From assembly GCF_029016285.1 (NCBI RefSeq), contig NZ_CP091975.1:2480001-2544000 (forward strand): DNA of 64,000 nucleotides, read 5' to 3'. The notes beneath the pieces were generated by a model. That model had not been told where the DNA came from. It saw only the letters and a list, made by a program, of their open reading frames with translations, and did no database searches. Position numbers and translations under genes: made by a program. The stretch comes from Vibrio sp. DW001 (GTDB taxonomy: Bacteria > Pseudomonadota > Gammaproteobacteria > Enterobacterales > Vibrionaceae). Below, in pieces: positions 28,056 through 37,079 of the stretch (its first letter is position 1; every line of letters starts with the position of its first letter).

Positions 28056-30182
28056 TTATATCTCTTTTACTAATATCTCAGAGGGACTACGTTTCCTTTT
28101 TTTGTAAGCCATTTTTTTCAATGGCGGACATTTTTGATCGTTCGAATAAGTAATTTGACAGTCCAAACAGTAGTGACATTCACGCATATTGATCACACCA
28201 TCAGGCTGAATGGCCTGAATTTCACACTCTTTAGCACAGATATGGCATGGTGTTCCACAATCAGGACGGCGTTTTAGCCAGTCGAATAAACGTACACTGT
28301 TTGACACTGACAACGCCGCACCAAGTGGACACAAGTAACGGCAGAAGGTTTTACGATTAAACAAATTAACGAATAGAATAAGCACGGCCCACAACACAAA
28401 CGGCCACTCTCTATCAAATTTCAGCAAAAAGGTGGTTTTAAAGGGTTCTATCTCTGCGAACTGTTCCGCCAGCGCGATAGAATCCAGAGACAAAGCAAAT
28501 AAACCAAGCAAAATCAGGTACTTTATCGCCCATAACCGCTCATGCACGGCCCACGGAAGTTCAACTTGAGGAATTTTAACGTACCGAGCAAACTGATTGA
28601 TCAGCTCTTGCAATGCACCAAAGGGACACAACCAACCGCAATATACAGCTCTTCCCCACAGCAAGATGGTGACCGCAGCGGCCGACCACAAGATGAAAAT
28701 CACTGGGTCAAGTAAGAAAAGATCCCAAGAAAAATCTTTTAAGAAAGCGTGAAGAAAGGTAAAGACATTCACTACCGATAACTGACCGCCCCACTGCCAA
28801 CCAATAAACACCACGGTAATGGCGAGAAAACCGTGACGTAAGCGATGCATAAATGTGGGATGGCGAACCAGTATATCTTGAAAAAACAGGATAAGAATAA
28901 GCACCACTATCAAGATGGAAAGCAACACAACGGTCACCTGTTTCTCTTGCCACACTTGTTGTGTCAAGGTCAATTCAGGTGGTGGTATGATCGCCGGTGG
29001 CGTATCTACGTACTGCTCTAACGTATCGTAACTGCCTTTAAAACTGGTGAATACACTGTCAATGGGCCCCGTCTGTCTACGAACTAACAGCGCCACCTGC
29101 CAACTTGCACCAGGATCAAATTCAAAATGGGCTTGAACCCTAAAGACCGACATCTCTCTAAAGCGAGGGGAACCTTCGCTGTACAGATCGGTAATACGGG
29201 TATGATCTAAATCGCGAAAGGATATCTCGTCGTCATTTTGCTGAATCTGAATTCGGTCAAAGATCCCGCCTCTAACATAACCAGAACCTTTGTAAGAATA
29301 TCCATTTCCGAATACGGCGATAAGGTGCTCGCCTTCTTTTAAGTCTTTCGTTAACCACTGGTATTCGGATTCTCCGAACAAGTTTTTGCCAATAGTCGGA
29401 ATGTCAGCTATTGCATAATAGAGTTCGGCGAACATCTCATCTTTTTTGCTGTCCGGAACCGTATCAACGTCTGCACCTAATGTGCCCTCAAAGGCCTGTT
29501 GCACCGACTTATTATCCAAAAATAGCTTTCTTATCGAGCCGTCACCCGTGAGTTCCAACCAATTCTTTTGGCTGTATACATCCTGCTTGATCGTTGATTT
29601 AGGCTGGATAATGCCTTTCGATGCTTTAATGATCCCTAACGATTCTGCGGCTTTTGTTGCTGCCTTAGTGATTGCGACGTTCATTACCATTACCGTCACT
29701 GTTGCACCAGACAACCCATCAATAGGGATATAATTTTGGTTTGGTTTACCCCCGACCTTAATACGATCCTTTACTGACAACCCCACATATTGGTCGCTAA
29801 AATCCCACAATTTTTTCTCGGGTATGCCCGCCAGAATGATCGGTTCATGATGCTCGAGTACTTTAGAGGCAAGATATTGACCTTTAGGGTCGATGATAAC
29901 CAGCATATTGACAGGCTCACCTGAATAAGCCGGAATCCGAGCGATATCATTGGTTTCGAATGCATAACCGAGCACCTCGTCACCATTCTTGATGGTACGC
30001 AGTAGCAACTCGCCTTCTTTTTCCGAGATGGAAGTAAACTGAGGCAAGGCTTCTTGTATAAGTGGAATGGGATCTTTTGCAGGACTCACAAAAAGCGCAT
30101 GTGCGGAATATGAAAAAAGCACATTGGACAGAACGAATAGTAAAGCAAAGAAAGACATTAACGTAGTGAAGGCGTTTCTCAT
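28056..30182 (-). CDS. nosR: NosR membrane flavo-iron-sulfur protein
   Basis: A 708-residue polytopic protein thought to pass quinol electrons to NosZ and to support its expression. It has an N-terminal signal, a periplasmic FMN-binding domain with the flavinylation site DGLSGATVT (Thr), then five or more transmembrane helices, with CGWLCPFGALQEL and CRYLCPLGAALS motifs. A C-terminal ferredoxin-like region has CGTPCHICAKEC and CHYCLDCQ clusters. GGAG lies 7 nt before the ATG. It heads the cluster; an ApbE/NosX flavin transferase gene is absent from this window and must be supplied elsewhere. Confidence 0.95.
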   Translation of the reverse strand: MRNAFTTLMSFFALLFVLSNVLFSYSAHALFVSPAKDPIPLIQEALPQFTSISEKEGELLLRTIKNGDEVLGYAFETNDIARIPAYSGEPVNMLVIIDPKGQYLASKVLEHHEPIILAGIPEKKLWDFSDQYVGLSVKDRIKVGGKPNQNYIPIDGLSGATVTVMVMNVAITKAATKAAESLGIIKASKGIIQPKSTIKQDVYSQKNWLELTGDGSIRKLFLDNKSVQQAFEGTLGADVDTVPDSKKDEMFAELYYAIADIPTIGKNLFGESEYQWLTKDLKEGEHLIAVFGNGYSYKGSGYVRGGIFDRIQIQQNDDEISFRDLDHTRITDLYSEGSPRFREMSVFRVQAHFEFDPGASWQVALLVRRQTGPIDSVFTSFKGSYDTLEQYVDTPPAIIPPPELTLTQQVWQEKQVTVVLLSILIVVLILILFFQDILVRHPTFMHRLRHGFLAITVVFIGWQWGGQLSVVNVFTFLHAFLKDFSWDLFLLDPVIFILWSAAAVTILLWGRAVYCGWLCPFGALQELINQFARYVKIPQVELPWAVHERLWAIKYLILLGLFALSLDSIALAEQFAEIEPFKTTFLLKFDREWPFVLWAVLILFVNLFNRKTFCRYLCPLGAALSVSNSVRLFDWLKRRPDCGTPCHICAKECEIQAIQPDGVINMRECHYCLDCQITYSNDQKCPPLKKMAYKKRKRSPSEILVKEI

Positions 30183-30259
30183 TCTTTTGCTCCGAGCAAA
30201 ATCAACGCGGGTTGATCATTGTTCATACATTTTCTCATAGTCATAGTTCACGCATACCA

Positions 30260-30277
30260 TGTTACGTAATTGTAACA
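30260..30277. promoter_or_regulatory. Palindrome in the nosR leader
   Basis: TGTTAC-GTAATT-GTAACA is a perfect 6-bp inverted repeat with a 6-bp spacer, 78 bp upstream of nosR. It resembles a dimeric regulator site; the bound protein is unknown. The 309-bp gap has no other gene. Confidence 0.4.
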
Positions 30278-30423
30278 CTTGTAATAATAGTGTGGACAAT
30301 ATGTAAAGAGCAAGATAGCAACACTCATAATAGGAGCTACCCACGTTAGAAAGATAATTTCTATTCAATTGATGTGAAAGACCTCAATGTTACCGTCATC
30401 GAATTCAACAACTCGTACTAATA

Positions 30424-30437
30424 ATGATTTATATCAA
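30424..30437 (-). promoter_or_regulatory. FNR/NnrR-type box upstream of nosR
   Basis: ATGAT-TTAT-ATCAA matches the FNR-family consensus TTGAT-N4-ATCAA at nine of ten fixed bases. It lies about 242 bp before the nosR ATG, which implies a long leader. Oxygen- or NO-responsive control of nos genes by FNR/Dnr proteins is well established, so this is the best candidate activator site for the cluster. Confidence 0.55.
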
Positions 30438-30491
30438 TAAACATCACCCCATTTTAGGTCTTGAGTAATACGGCAAGCCCATCACCAATGT

Positions 30492-31382
30492 TTACTCCCA
30501 TTTATGACATTGAAAATAGTCACTTAAGAAGTCAATCAGTGCCCGTACCGTTGGTGAAAGATGTTTGCGGGACGGATACAGGACAAAAATATCCATCTCT
30601 TGCGGCGTCCAATTCGGTAATACTTGTAGTAATGCCTCTCGCTTTATCAACGGATTCACTAAGTAAGTGGGCTGCAATGCGACCCCAGCCCCCTCTTCGG
30701 CCGCTTGCATTAAAGCGGTAGCTTCATTAGCGGTTAATCGGCAGTTAACCTCTACAGACTGTAGTTCATCACCTTGATTCAGATGCCATACATGGCGTTC
30801 AAAGTTTTTGTAGCCCAAGCATTGGTGGCTTTTTAGATCTTCGGGTGAATGAATGTTGGCACTCCTTGCCAAGTATTCTGGACTAGCGACCAATACCGAA
30901 CGGCATTTGGCAATGCGCTTCCCTATCAAAGATGGATCTGGAGAAGAGGTAATGCGAATCGCTAAATCGATTCGATTTTTTATCATATCTGTAGCCAAAT
31001 CTTGCAAGTCAACATCAATGGTCACTTTAGGGTGCAACACCATGAAGTCTGTTAACGCGGGTATCAATCGAGAGTGACCAAATGACATACTCGTCGCAAT
31101 ACGAATTGAACCTTGTAATTCTTCGTTGGACTTAACCAAATTGACCATTTTATCTGCGTCATCGACCCATTGTTCAATGTCATTGAGATACTGCGCGCCA
31201 ATAGTAGTCAGGGATACTTTACGCGTAGAGCGATGCAACAAACGAGCATCGAACCATGCTTCCATCGCCTCTACATAACGCGTCACCATGGGTCGTGACA
31301 TATCTAAGCGCTCTGAACTTACCGTAAAACTGCCTGTATAAGCAACATCGATAAATACCTTTGCCGCGGTCACCTTGTCCAT
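30492..31382 (-). CDS. LysR-family transcriptional regulator
   Basis: A 296-residue regulator. The N-terminal winged HTH is clear (AKVFIDVAYTGSFTVSSERL then MSRPMVTRYVEAME), followed by the usual substrate-binding domain. It resembles the CrgA/AaeR-like group. The ATG at 31382 is chosen because a purine-rich site precedes it and the protein then starts MDKVTAAK; the frame extends 8 codons further. It is divergent from the pseudo-MBL gene 110 bp away, which is its most likely target. It is on the nos strand but separated from nosR by 309 bp. Confidence 0.88.
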   Translation of the reverse strand: MDKVTAAKVFIDVAYTGSFTVSSERLDMSRPMVTRYVEAMEAWFDARLLHRSTRKVSLTTIGAQYLNDIEQWVDDADKMVNLVKSNEELQGSIRIATSMSFGHSRLIPALTDFMVLHPKVTIDVDLQDLATDMIKNRIDLAIRITSSPDPSLIGKRIAKCRSVLVASPEYLARSANIHSPEDLKSHQCLGYKNFERHVWHLNQGDELQSVEVNCRLTANEATALMQAAEEGAGVALQPTYLVNPLIKREALLQVLPNWTPQEMDIFVLYPSRKHLSPTVRALIDFLSDYFQCHKWE

Positions 31383-31492
31383 ACACTTGCTCGATTTAAG
31401 AAACAATGTTGCACATTATCATCTATATATCTGAACAACACAATTACCTAGACTCTCTCCTGTCTTCAGATACTAACCACATGGAAATCAAT

Positions 31493-32359
31493 ATGAAAAG
31501 AATTACATTACTTGCCGCTTCACTTCTGGTTGCGATGTCAGCTCAAGCAGAAAACAACAGCCTTCTCACACTAAAAGTGTACAACGCAGACCCAAACAGC
31601 TTTAGTGTAAATTCAACGTTGATATATGGCGATTCAGAAGCGGTAGTGATTGACGCAGGCTTTACCAAAGCCGATGCACTAAGAATCGTCGCGAACGTTT
31701 TGGATTCAGGTAAAGAGCTAACCACCATCTTCGTTAGCCAAGCGGATCCTGACTATTACTTTGGTACTGAGTTATTGAAGGCGTTCTTTCCTGAAGTAAA
31801 GGTCATCGCAACGCCTGAGGTACGGCAGGTCATTAAAAAAAAGATGGCGAACAAAATGAAAATATGGGCACCGAAAATGGGTGTGAATGCCCCATCAAAC
31901 CCTATTCTGCCTGATGCCTATTCACTGTCATCTTTCACCATTGACGGGCATAGCATTGAGATAAAAGGTACGGAAGGAGTGCTAGCAACCCGCCCTTATC
32001 TTTGGATCCCATCCCAGAAGGCGATAGTCGGAAACGTGGCCGTGTTCGGTAACCTACACGTATGGATGGCAGACACACAAACCCAAGAACAGCTTGCCGC
32101 GTGGTCAAAGCAACTTGATGAAATGACAGCTTTAAATCCAGAGGTTGTGGTTCCAGGCCACATGAAAGCAGGCACGCCATTAGACGCCAGCAGCATTCAA
32201 TACACCCAAGATTACATAGAGGCGTTCAAGAAAGCCAAGAACAATAGTAAGAGCAGCCAAGCATTGATTGATAACATGTTGAAGGTTTACCCTGAAGAAC
32301 AAGTGCCTGTTTCATTGCTTATTGGCGCAAAGGTTCACATGGGAGAAATGAAATGGTAA
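31493..32359 (+). CDS. Periplasmic metallo-beta-lactamase-fold protein with degenerate metal site
   Basis: A 288-residue exported protein. The signal peptide MKRITLLAASLLVAMSAQA is clear, and this ATG has GGAAA upstream. The MBL fold is recognisable (AVVIDAGFTKADALRIVANV, then TIFVSQADPDYYFGTELL, and late VVVPGHMKAG). The canonical HxHxDH has become QADPDY, the middle His region is EGVLATRP, and the usual GD is GN, so nearly all zinc ligands are lost. I recall a Vibrio group labelled Vmh-type MBL proteins and this may belong to it. It is divergent from a LysR gene and overlaps the next gene by 7 bp. Catalysis is doubtful. Confidence 0.8.
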   Translation: MKRITLLAASLLVAMSAQAENNSLLTLKVYNADPNSFSVNSTLIYGDSEAVVIDAGFTKADALRIVANVLDSGKELTTIFVSQADPDYYFGTELLKAFFPEVKVIATPEVRQVIKKKMANKMKIWAPKMGVNAPSNPILPDAYSLSSFTIDGHSIEIKGTEGVLATRPYLWIPSQKAIVGNVAVFGNLHVWMADTQTQEQLAAWSKQLDEMTALNPEVVVPGHMKAGTPLDASSIQYTQDYIEAFKKAKNNSKSSQALIDNMLKVYPEEQVPVSLLIGAKVHMGEMKW

Positions 32360-32982
32360 AGATTCACTATTTTTTTGACCCGATGTGTGGTTGGTGCTTT
32401 GGTGCTACCTCATTAATGGAAGCCATTAAAGCCACCCAAGGAATTGAGCTAGAAATGCACCCCGGCGGAATGATCGAGCGGCGAGATATGGAGGCATCAT
32501 TTCGACAGATGGTGCTTAGCCACGATGAGAGAATCGAATCTATTACCGGGCAGCACTTCGGTGAGGCTTACAAAAAAAGAGTCAACGGCGACGAATCGAT
32601 AATCTTAGACTCTTTCCTTACGGCTCAAGCGATTGTCGCTATGGAGCAACTTTCGAACAAAGGTTCTGAAATGCTAAAAGCGATTCAAACTGCCCATTAT
32701 CAACGCGGTTTGGATGTTAGTGAACTCGCTGTTCTTGGTGAGCTTGCCACCGTGCTCGGTGCAGAAACCTCCGATTGGCAACACGCGATGTCGGCAACCA
32801 AGCTAGGCATCAACACTATCATTGCTGAAAGTCGCCAACAAATGAGCCAATGGCAGATTACTGGCTTCCCAACCTTTGTGTTGGAAACGGAGTCAGAAAC
32901 TAAACGGATCTCTCATACACAGTTCTATGGTCACCTTGCCGACTGGAAGCAATGGTTGACGAGATTGGTCTCGTCATCATGA
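32353..32982 (+). CDS. DsbA-family thioredoxin-fold protein (CGWC)
   Basis: A 209-residue protein with the active-site motif FDPMCGWCFGATSL at residues 9-22, a long helical insertion typical of DsbA/FrnE-like oxidoreductases, and the cis-Pro loop TGFPTFVLE. It has no signal peptide, so it is predicted cytoplasmic, unlike its exported neighbour. The start overlaps the pseudo-MBL stop by 7 bp, so the two are translationally coupled. Its tail overlaps the convergent modD gene by 6 bp. It likely acts on thiols or glutathione adducts, but the partner is unknown. Confidence 0.88.
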   Translation: MVKIHYFFDPMCGWCFGATSLMEAIKATQGIELEMHPGGMIERRDMEASFRQMVLSHDERIESITGQHFGEAYKKRVNGDESIILDSFLTAQAIVAMEQLSNKGSEMLKAIQTAHYQRGLDVSELAVLGELATVLGAETSDWQHAMSATKLGINTIIAESRQQMSQWQITGFPTFVLETESETKRISHTQFYGHLADWKQWLTRLVSSS

Positions 32983-33834
32983 TGCATGTCGTAAAGGCGT
33001 AATAAACACCTTAATATCATCCGGCCCAGCATAATAAGGTGCAGAGGTAATGAATAGTGCCACGCCAGTCTTAGCAAACTCGGCAACGTTCGACTTATTT
33101 ATTCCACCCGCGATTGAAAGTTGAATCATATGACCTGATTCCTCAACTATTTTTTGCGCAGCCAGTACGTCATGGGTAGAGAATTTGTCCAATTGAATGA
33201 TATCTGGTTTTGCGAGAACTTGTTCTCTCACCATCTCTAGATGGTCCGCTTCAACAGTCACTTTACTCTCGGGATTGTTTCGTCTAATGCTTGAAACCTG
33301 AAACATCCAGTCCTCTGGGTTTTCCAACAAATTTCTGTGGTTAGTAAAGACAAGCACTGACTCACTTAACCCGGCTCGATGGATGCGTCCGCCCCCAGCA
33401 AGTACGGCCACTGTGGCTAATTTACGCGTACCTGGAATTGATTTTCTGGTACACGCCACTATTGCATTCTGGTTTATAGATTTTACACTCGCCACCATTT
33501 CTGCCGTATACTGTGCCACACCACAGCACCATTCAAGAATCACCTGAACGACCTTCCATGCCTGTTGAATACGCTCGCCGCTTCCCTTTGCTTCGATGAG
33601 CGTTGTACCCGCTTTTACATCGTTACCATCGTCAACAAAAAGCGTCACATCGAGACCTAACTTAACTAAGAGTGCTTGAGCAACGTACACGCCAGCCACC
33701 CTTCCGGAGGTTTTTCGGTTAAATACAATTTTGCTTGGTACATTACCTATACCTAATGAGCGCGTGGTTATATCTCCTCGATACACATCTTCAAGTAGAA
33801 ATGCATCCAATTCAGCATCAGAAAAATAAATCAT
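32977..33834 (-). CDS. modD: ModD protein (nicotinate-nucleotide pyrophosphorylase-like, molybdenum associated)
   Basis: A 285-residue protein of the quinolinate phosphoribosyltransferase fold in the ModD branch. Visible features are LLEDVYRGDITTRSLGIG at the N-terminus, VACTRKSIPGTRKLATVAVL (family pattern TRKTxPGxR), GGGRIHRAGLSESVLVF and VEADHLEMVREQV. ModD genes usually lie in molybdate-transport loci and their biochemical role is unclear. No modABC is adjacent here. The distinct GGGRIHRxGL motif separates it from NadC, so NAD synthesis is unlikely to be its role. Confidence 0.87.
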   Translation of the reverse strand: MIYFSDAELDAFLLEDVYRGDITTRSLGIGNVPSKIVFNRKTSGRVAGVYVAQALLVKLGLDVTLFVDDGNDVKAGTTLIEAKGSGERIQQAWKVVQVILEWCCGVAQYTAEMVASVKSINQNAIVACTRKSIPGTRKLATVAVLAGGGRIHRAGLSESVLVFTNHRNLLENPEDWMFQVSSIRRNNPESKVTVEADHLEMVREQVLAKPDIIQLDKFSTHDVLAAQKIVEESGHMIQLSIAGGINKSNVAEFAKTGVALFITSAPYYAGPDDIKVFITPLRHAS

Positions 33835-34297
33835 TAACCCTACCGCCTATAAATAGTTATAAACTTTCACTGCTAAAAAATTAAATGTTAAAAAATGGCC
33901 TTAATTTAAATCACAAAAAGTAACGAACGAAAAATAATAAAAAACCAAAAATAGCTTATTAAACAATCATATACAATTAAATTTATAATAAAAACAATTA
34001 TTTTTATATTGATATATTAAACATTAAAAATTATTAATAATCGATAATTTGTTATTATCATATGACAGTAACTAATATTTATCAATTACTTATGGCTTGA
34101 TTTTATTTTAAAATTTCAATCCATTATCATCGAAAACTTTATTTTTCAAGATTTGTTGCTATTTATTTATTCTGTAAATAGGACTACTATCTAATACGTT
34201 TCAATTTTATTATCGGGATGAACGATGACGAAGCGGTTGTCAATGATGTCTATACCCGTAAGAGAGAAGAGTTGGAAAAGTCACACTGGAGAAAAAA
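33835..34297. other. AT-rich intergenic region
   Basis: A 463-bp gap upstream of the divergent modD and DUF89 genes. It is extremely AT-rich, notably 33880-34160 with long A/T runs, and has no open frame of interest. It should contain both promoters. Such AT-rich DNA is a typical H-NS target, but I see no specific site. Confidence 0.5.
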
Positions 34298-35197
34298 ATG
34301 AGAAGTAGCCTAGATTGTATCCCGTGCTTTATGCGTCAAGCTTTAGAAGCCGGCCGTCAAATAAGCCAAGACGAACAGCTCATTGGTCAAGCACTTAAAC
34401 GTATCGCGCGCAGTTTGGCTGACTTCAACCTTGACCTGTCTCCTCCGGAAATGGGACAACTTATTCATCGAATTTTACGTCAAGAGGTAGGCAGCGATGA
34501 TCCTTATCTGCAAATTAAAAAGGATTCTACTCGAGTTGCCCTAACACTCGTTCCAGATGTAATAAAACATCTTGAGCAGAGCGACAATCCTTTTGAGGTC
34601 GCAGTGCGTTTTGCTATTGCAGGCAATATACTCGATTTTGCTTTGATGTCTGTCTGGGATGAGCACAAGATAAATTCGTCTTTCGACAAGGCATTAAACC
34701 ACCCTATCGATTCGGATACTGTTGAGCAATTGAGGCTGGATTTGCATAAGGCCAAGCGTGTTCTGATTCTAGCTGATAATGTTGGTGAAACCGTGTTTGA
34801 CCGTTTTCTGATAGAGCAATTGCCGTCACACCTTGATGTCACCTACGCCGTAAAAGCGTCTCCGGTTATTAACGATGCCATTGCAGATGATGCCGTTGAA
34901 GCAGGAATAGATAAGCTCGCTAATGTCATCGATAATGGTACTGACGCACCAGGAACGCTATTGCATCAATGTTCACCATCATTTCTCGCGCACTTTAATG
35001 CGTCGGATATCGTTATAGCAAAAGGACAAGCAAACTTTGAATCTCTCAACACGACCGATAGGCAAGTCTACTTCCTTACTCAGATAAAATGTATCGTCAT
35101 CGCTGAAGCCTATGGCTATAACGTGGGTGATTGGATCGTCACAACCACTTCAAAATTAAGGGATAAAGCAGGTCGCGAATTAAATGGTGTGGCATAG
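34298..35197 (+). CDS. DUF89 damage-control phosphatase (ARMT1-like)
   Basis: A 299-residue protein of the DUF89 family. It opens MRSSLDCIPCFMRQALEAGR, the typical N-terminus of the archaeal and bacterial subgroup with a CxxC pair. The Asp/Asn metal-site residues are seen in LILADNVGETVFDRFL and DIVIAKGQANFESL, followed by KCxVIAEAYG. The family hydrolyses damaged or excess phospho-metabolites using Ni, Co or Mn. The substrate is unknown here. The start has GGAG 8 nt upstream. It stands alone next to an IS remnant. Confidence 0.88.
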   Translation: MRSSLDCIPCFMRQALEAGRQISQDEQLIGQALKRIARSLADFNLDLSPPEMGQLIHRILRQEVGSDDPYLQIKKDSTRVALTLVPDVIKHLEQSDNPFEVAVRFAIAGNILDFALMSVWDEHKINSSFDKALNHPIDSDTVEQLRLDLHKAKRVLILADNVGETVFDRFLIEQLPSHLDVTYAVKASPVINDAIADDAVEAGIDKLANVIDNGTDAPGTLLHQCSPSFLAHFNASDIVIAKGQANFESLNTTDRQVYFLTQIKCIVIAEAYGYNVGDWIVTTTSKLRDKAGRELNGVA

Positions 35198-35379
35198 CGC
35201 TGTATTTAATATATAAAAACAATAAACAAACCCACTTACGAAACCTAAGCATTTGATCAACATTCTGAAAAGTTGTCCCTTCAGTGCATCCTTTCAGTGC
35301 AGAGGTGTATGTTGAAATAGTCACTCCACCGACATCACAATGTGCCAAGATTGAAGTGTTATAGCGACAATCTAACGGA

Positions 35380-36293
35380 ATGACCATTATGAAATGTAGT
35401 GTCATTAGTATCGATTTAGCAAAGAACGTCTTTCAAATCTGCGCGCTCAGTAACGAAAGAAAAGTCTTATTCAACAAAAAAGTAAAACGTTCCAATTTAC
35501 TGCATGAACTGCGACAGTTTGACCCCACTCTTGTCGTAATAAAAGCTTGCTACTCTTCTAATCCATGAGGTCGTCGTATTCAGAAACTCGGCCATACCGT
35601 TAAGTGCATTCCCGCATTTACTGTAAAACCTTTTGTTATCGGCAATAAAAATGACAGCAACGTAGCGCCTGGATGAACCAACTCAAAGGATTACTGGCCG
35701 AGTATGGTGAAATATTGCCGAAAGGTGTTACACATATTAAGCGTCATTTGCCTCTTATTCTAGAAGATGAGAGCAATGAACTCACTTCGGTTTCTCGTGG
35801 CTTCATCACCAGAATTGCTCTCAATATCCGTTTATGCAGCAAACAAATAGACGATATCGATTCCGAGCGACAACCGCTTCTCTCTCATCGAAGCGACGAC
35901 CAAGCAATGCTGAATGTTCCTGATGTTGGTTCGGTTGTCGCTTCGGTTTTGCTTGCCTACATTAACGATATCCACGGGTTTAAGAATGGCCGCCAGTTTG
36001 CCGCGTGGATAGGGTTAACACCTCGGCAATATGCCAGTGGTGATACAAATCGGCTGGATAAAATCAGTAAACGAGGTAACCGAACGCTTAGGAAATGACT
36101 TATTCATGGCGTTCGTGCGGTATTGAACTGGGGCTCTGGTAAAGATGACCGCCTTAGCTTCTGGATGAACGCATTAAAAGAGCGCATGCATCCTTGTAAA
36201 TGTACGGTCGATTTAGCGAACAAGCTTGCCCGTCTTATCTGGGCAGTATTGGCAACGAAGGTGGAATTTCAAGCATCTAAGGCTTGTGCTTGA
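35380..36293 (+). pseudogene. IS110/IS1111-family transposase, inactivated
   Basis: The frame starts MKCSVISIDLAKNVFQICAL, the DEDD RuvC-like opening of IS110 transposases. After residue 62 (ACYSSNP) a TGA replaces what is normally a Trp codon, followed by in-frame GRRIQKLGHTVKCIPAF. After NKND the sequence jumps frame and lacks about 35 residues before MNQLKGLLAEYGEILP. A second TGA interrupts GNRTLRK before LIHGVRAVLNWGSG; the final part runs to 36293. The C-terminal transposase_20 region (MLNVPDVGSVVASVLLAYI) with its Ser-containing segment is still readable. At least three lesions make this non-functional. Confidence 0.9.
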
Positions 36294-36675
36294 TAACAAG
36301 GAAAATATTTTAAAAAAAACAACAGGAAACGGAAGTAACACAGTTAATGAAAAAACGGCATTCGCCCTGTTTGGAGCCTCGTAGAGGACAACTGCTTGAT
36401 AGTAAAAGCATTGTTGTATGTGACAGGCAAATAGGGCTCTTGAATCTCATTAGGGCGCTTCGCAACAAAGCGAATTAGAGACGCCGGATATATGTCAAAA
36501 GACCGTATTTTTTAGCTAGTGCCAATACTGTCAAATTAGGTGAATGTTATGTAGCGGACTAACGATCACGGCTTTGTAATAAACAAATCTTCAATCTTAA
36601 CTTGATTGGAGTGATCATATATGTCCCTTCAATTTCTCCTATTTTTCATCTTCTATATTCAGTTAGATTTGAACA
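36294..36675. other. 3' flank of the IS remnant
   Basis: A 380-bp non-coding stretch. The first 210 bp contains several short G/C stems (TTCGCCC, AGAGGAC, GGGCTC, CGCTTCGCAACAAAGCG) and likely belongs to the IS right end. In the IS1111 group the guide (bridge) RNA is encoded downstream of the transposase, so a remnant could lie here. Element ends could not be fixed. From about 36530 onward nothing is recognisable. Confidence 0.4.
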
Positions 36676-36891
36676 TCATTCAGCCTTAAACAGTTCGGGG
36701 GTTTTTCGCTGATCTATTAAAGAGCGTTTGGCTTGAGAGTATTCCGATGCATCCAGTGCTGATAGTTCAAAAGCAGATTGTAAATCCATCAATTCCTTTC
36801 CTAACGTGTTATCTGTACTAAATGAGTATTTCGGTGAAAAAGAACATCCAAGTAATAAAAGTGAACTTAATGCGGCTACTGCAATTTTCAT
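36676..36891 (-). CDS. Small lipoprotein with SHOCT-like C-terminus
   Basis: A 71-residue predicted lipoprotein. The signal MKIAVAALSSLLLLGC has a good lipobox (LLGC, lipidated Cys 16). The C-terminal LGKELMDLQSAFELSALDAS region, then EYSQAKRSLI, fits the SHOCT pattern of a short paired helix (L..L..G.I...E...K..L). The function is unknown. It is a single gene between the IS remnant and a LysR gene, and the purine-rich AGCTAGAT precedes the ATG. Confidence 0.7.
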   Translation of the reverse strand: MKIAVAALSSLLLLGCSFSPKYSFSTDNTLGKELMDLQSAFELSALDASEYSQAKRSLIDQRKTPELFKAE

Positions 36892-37079
36892 ATCTAGCTC
36901 CAGCTATACAAATTTCATTAAGCGCGCCTCAATCGCGCACCTAATGATTCTATCTCGACGAGAAACGAAACCTCAATGGCCAAGACCGCATGAGACCATG
37001 CACATTTGTATACCTAAAAATAGGAATCCGTAAAGAACTTACCAAGTTATATTGGCCTAAAGTTCGAACCTTGATGATT

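Noticed and set aside
30212-30225. FNR box immediately upstream of nosR (TTGAT-CATT-GTTCA)
   Set aside because: Only one half-site matches well, and at 30 bp from the ATG an activator here would place the transcription start inside the gene. The box at 30424-30437 is better.
32977-33834. NadC (quinolinate phosphoribosyltransferase) assignment
   Set aside because: The GGGRIHRAGL and surrounding motifs match the ModD branch, and no nadA/nadB neighbours are present.
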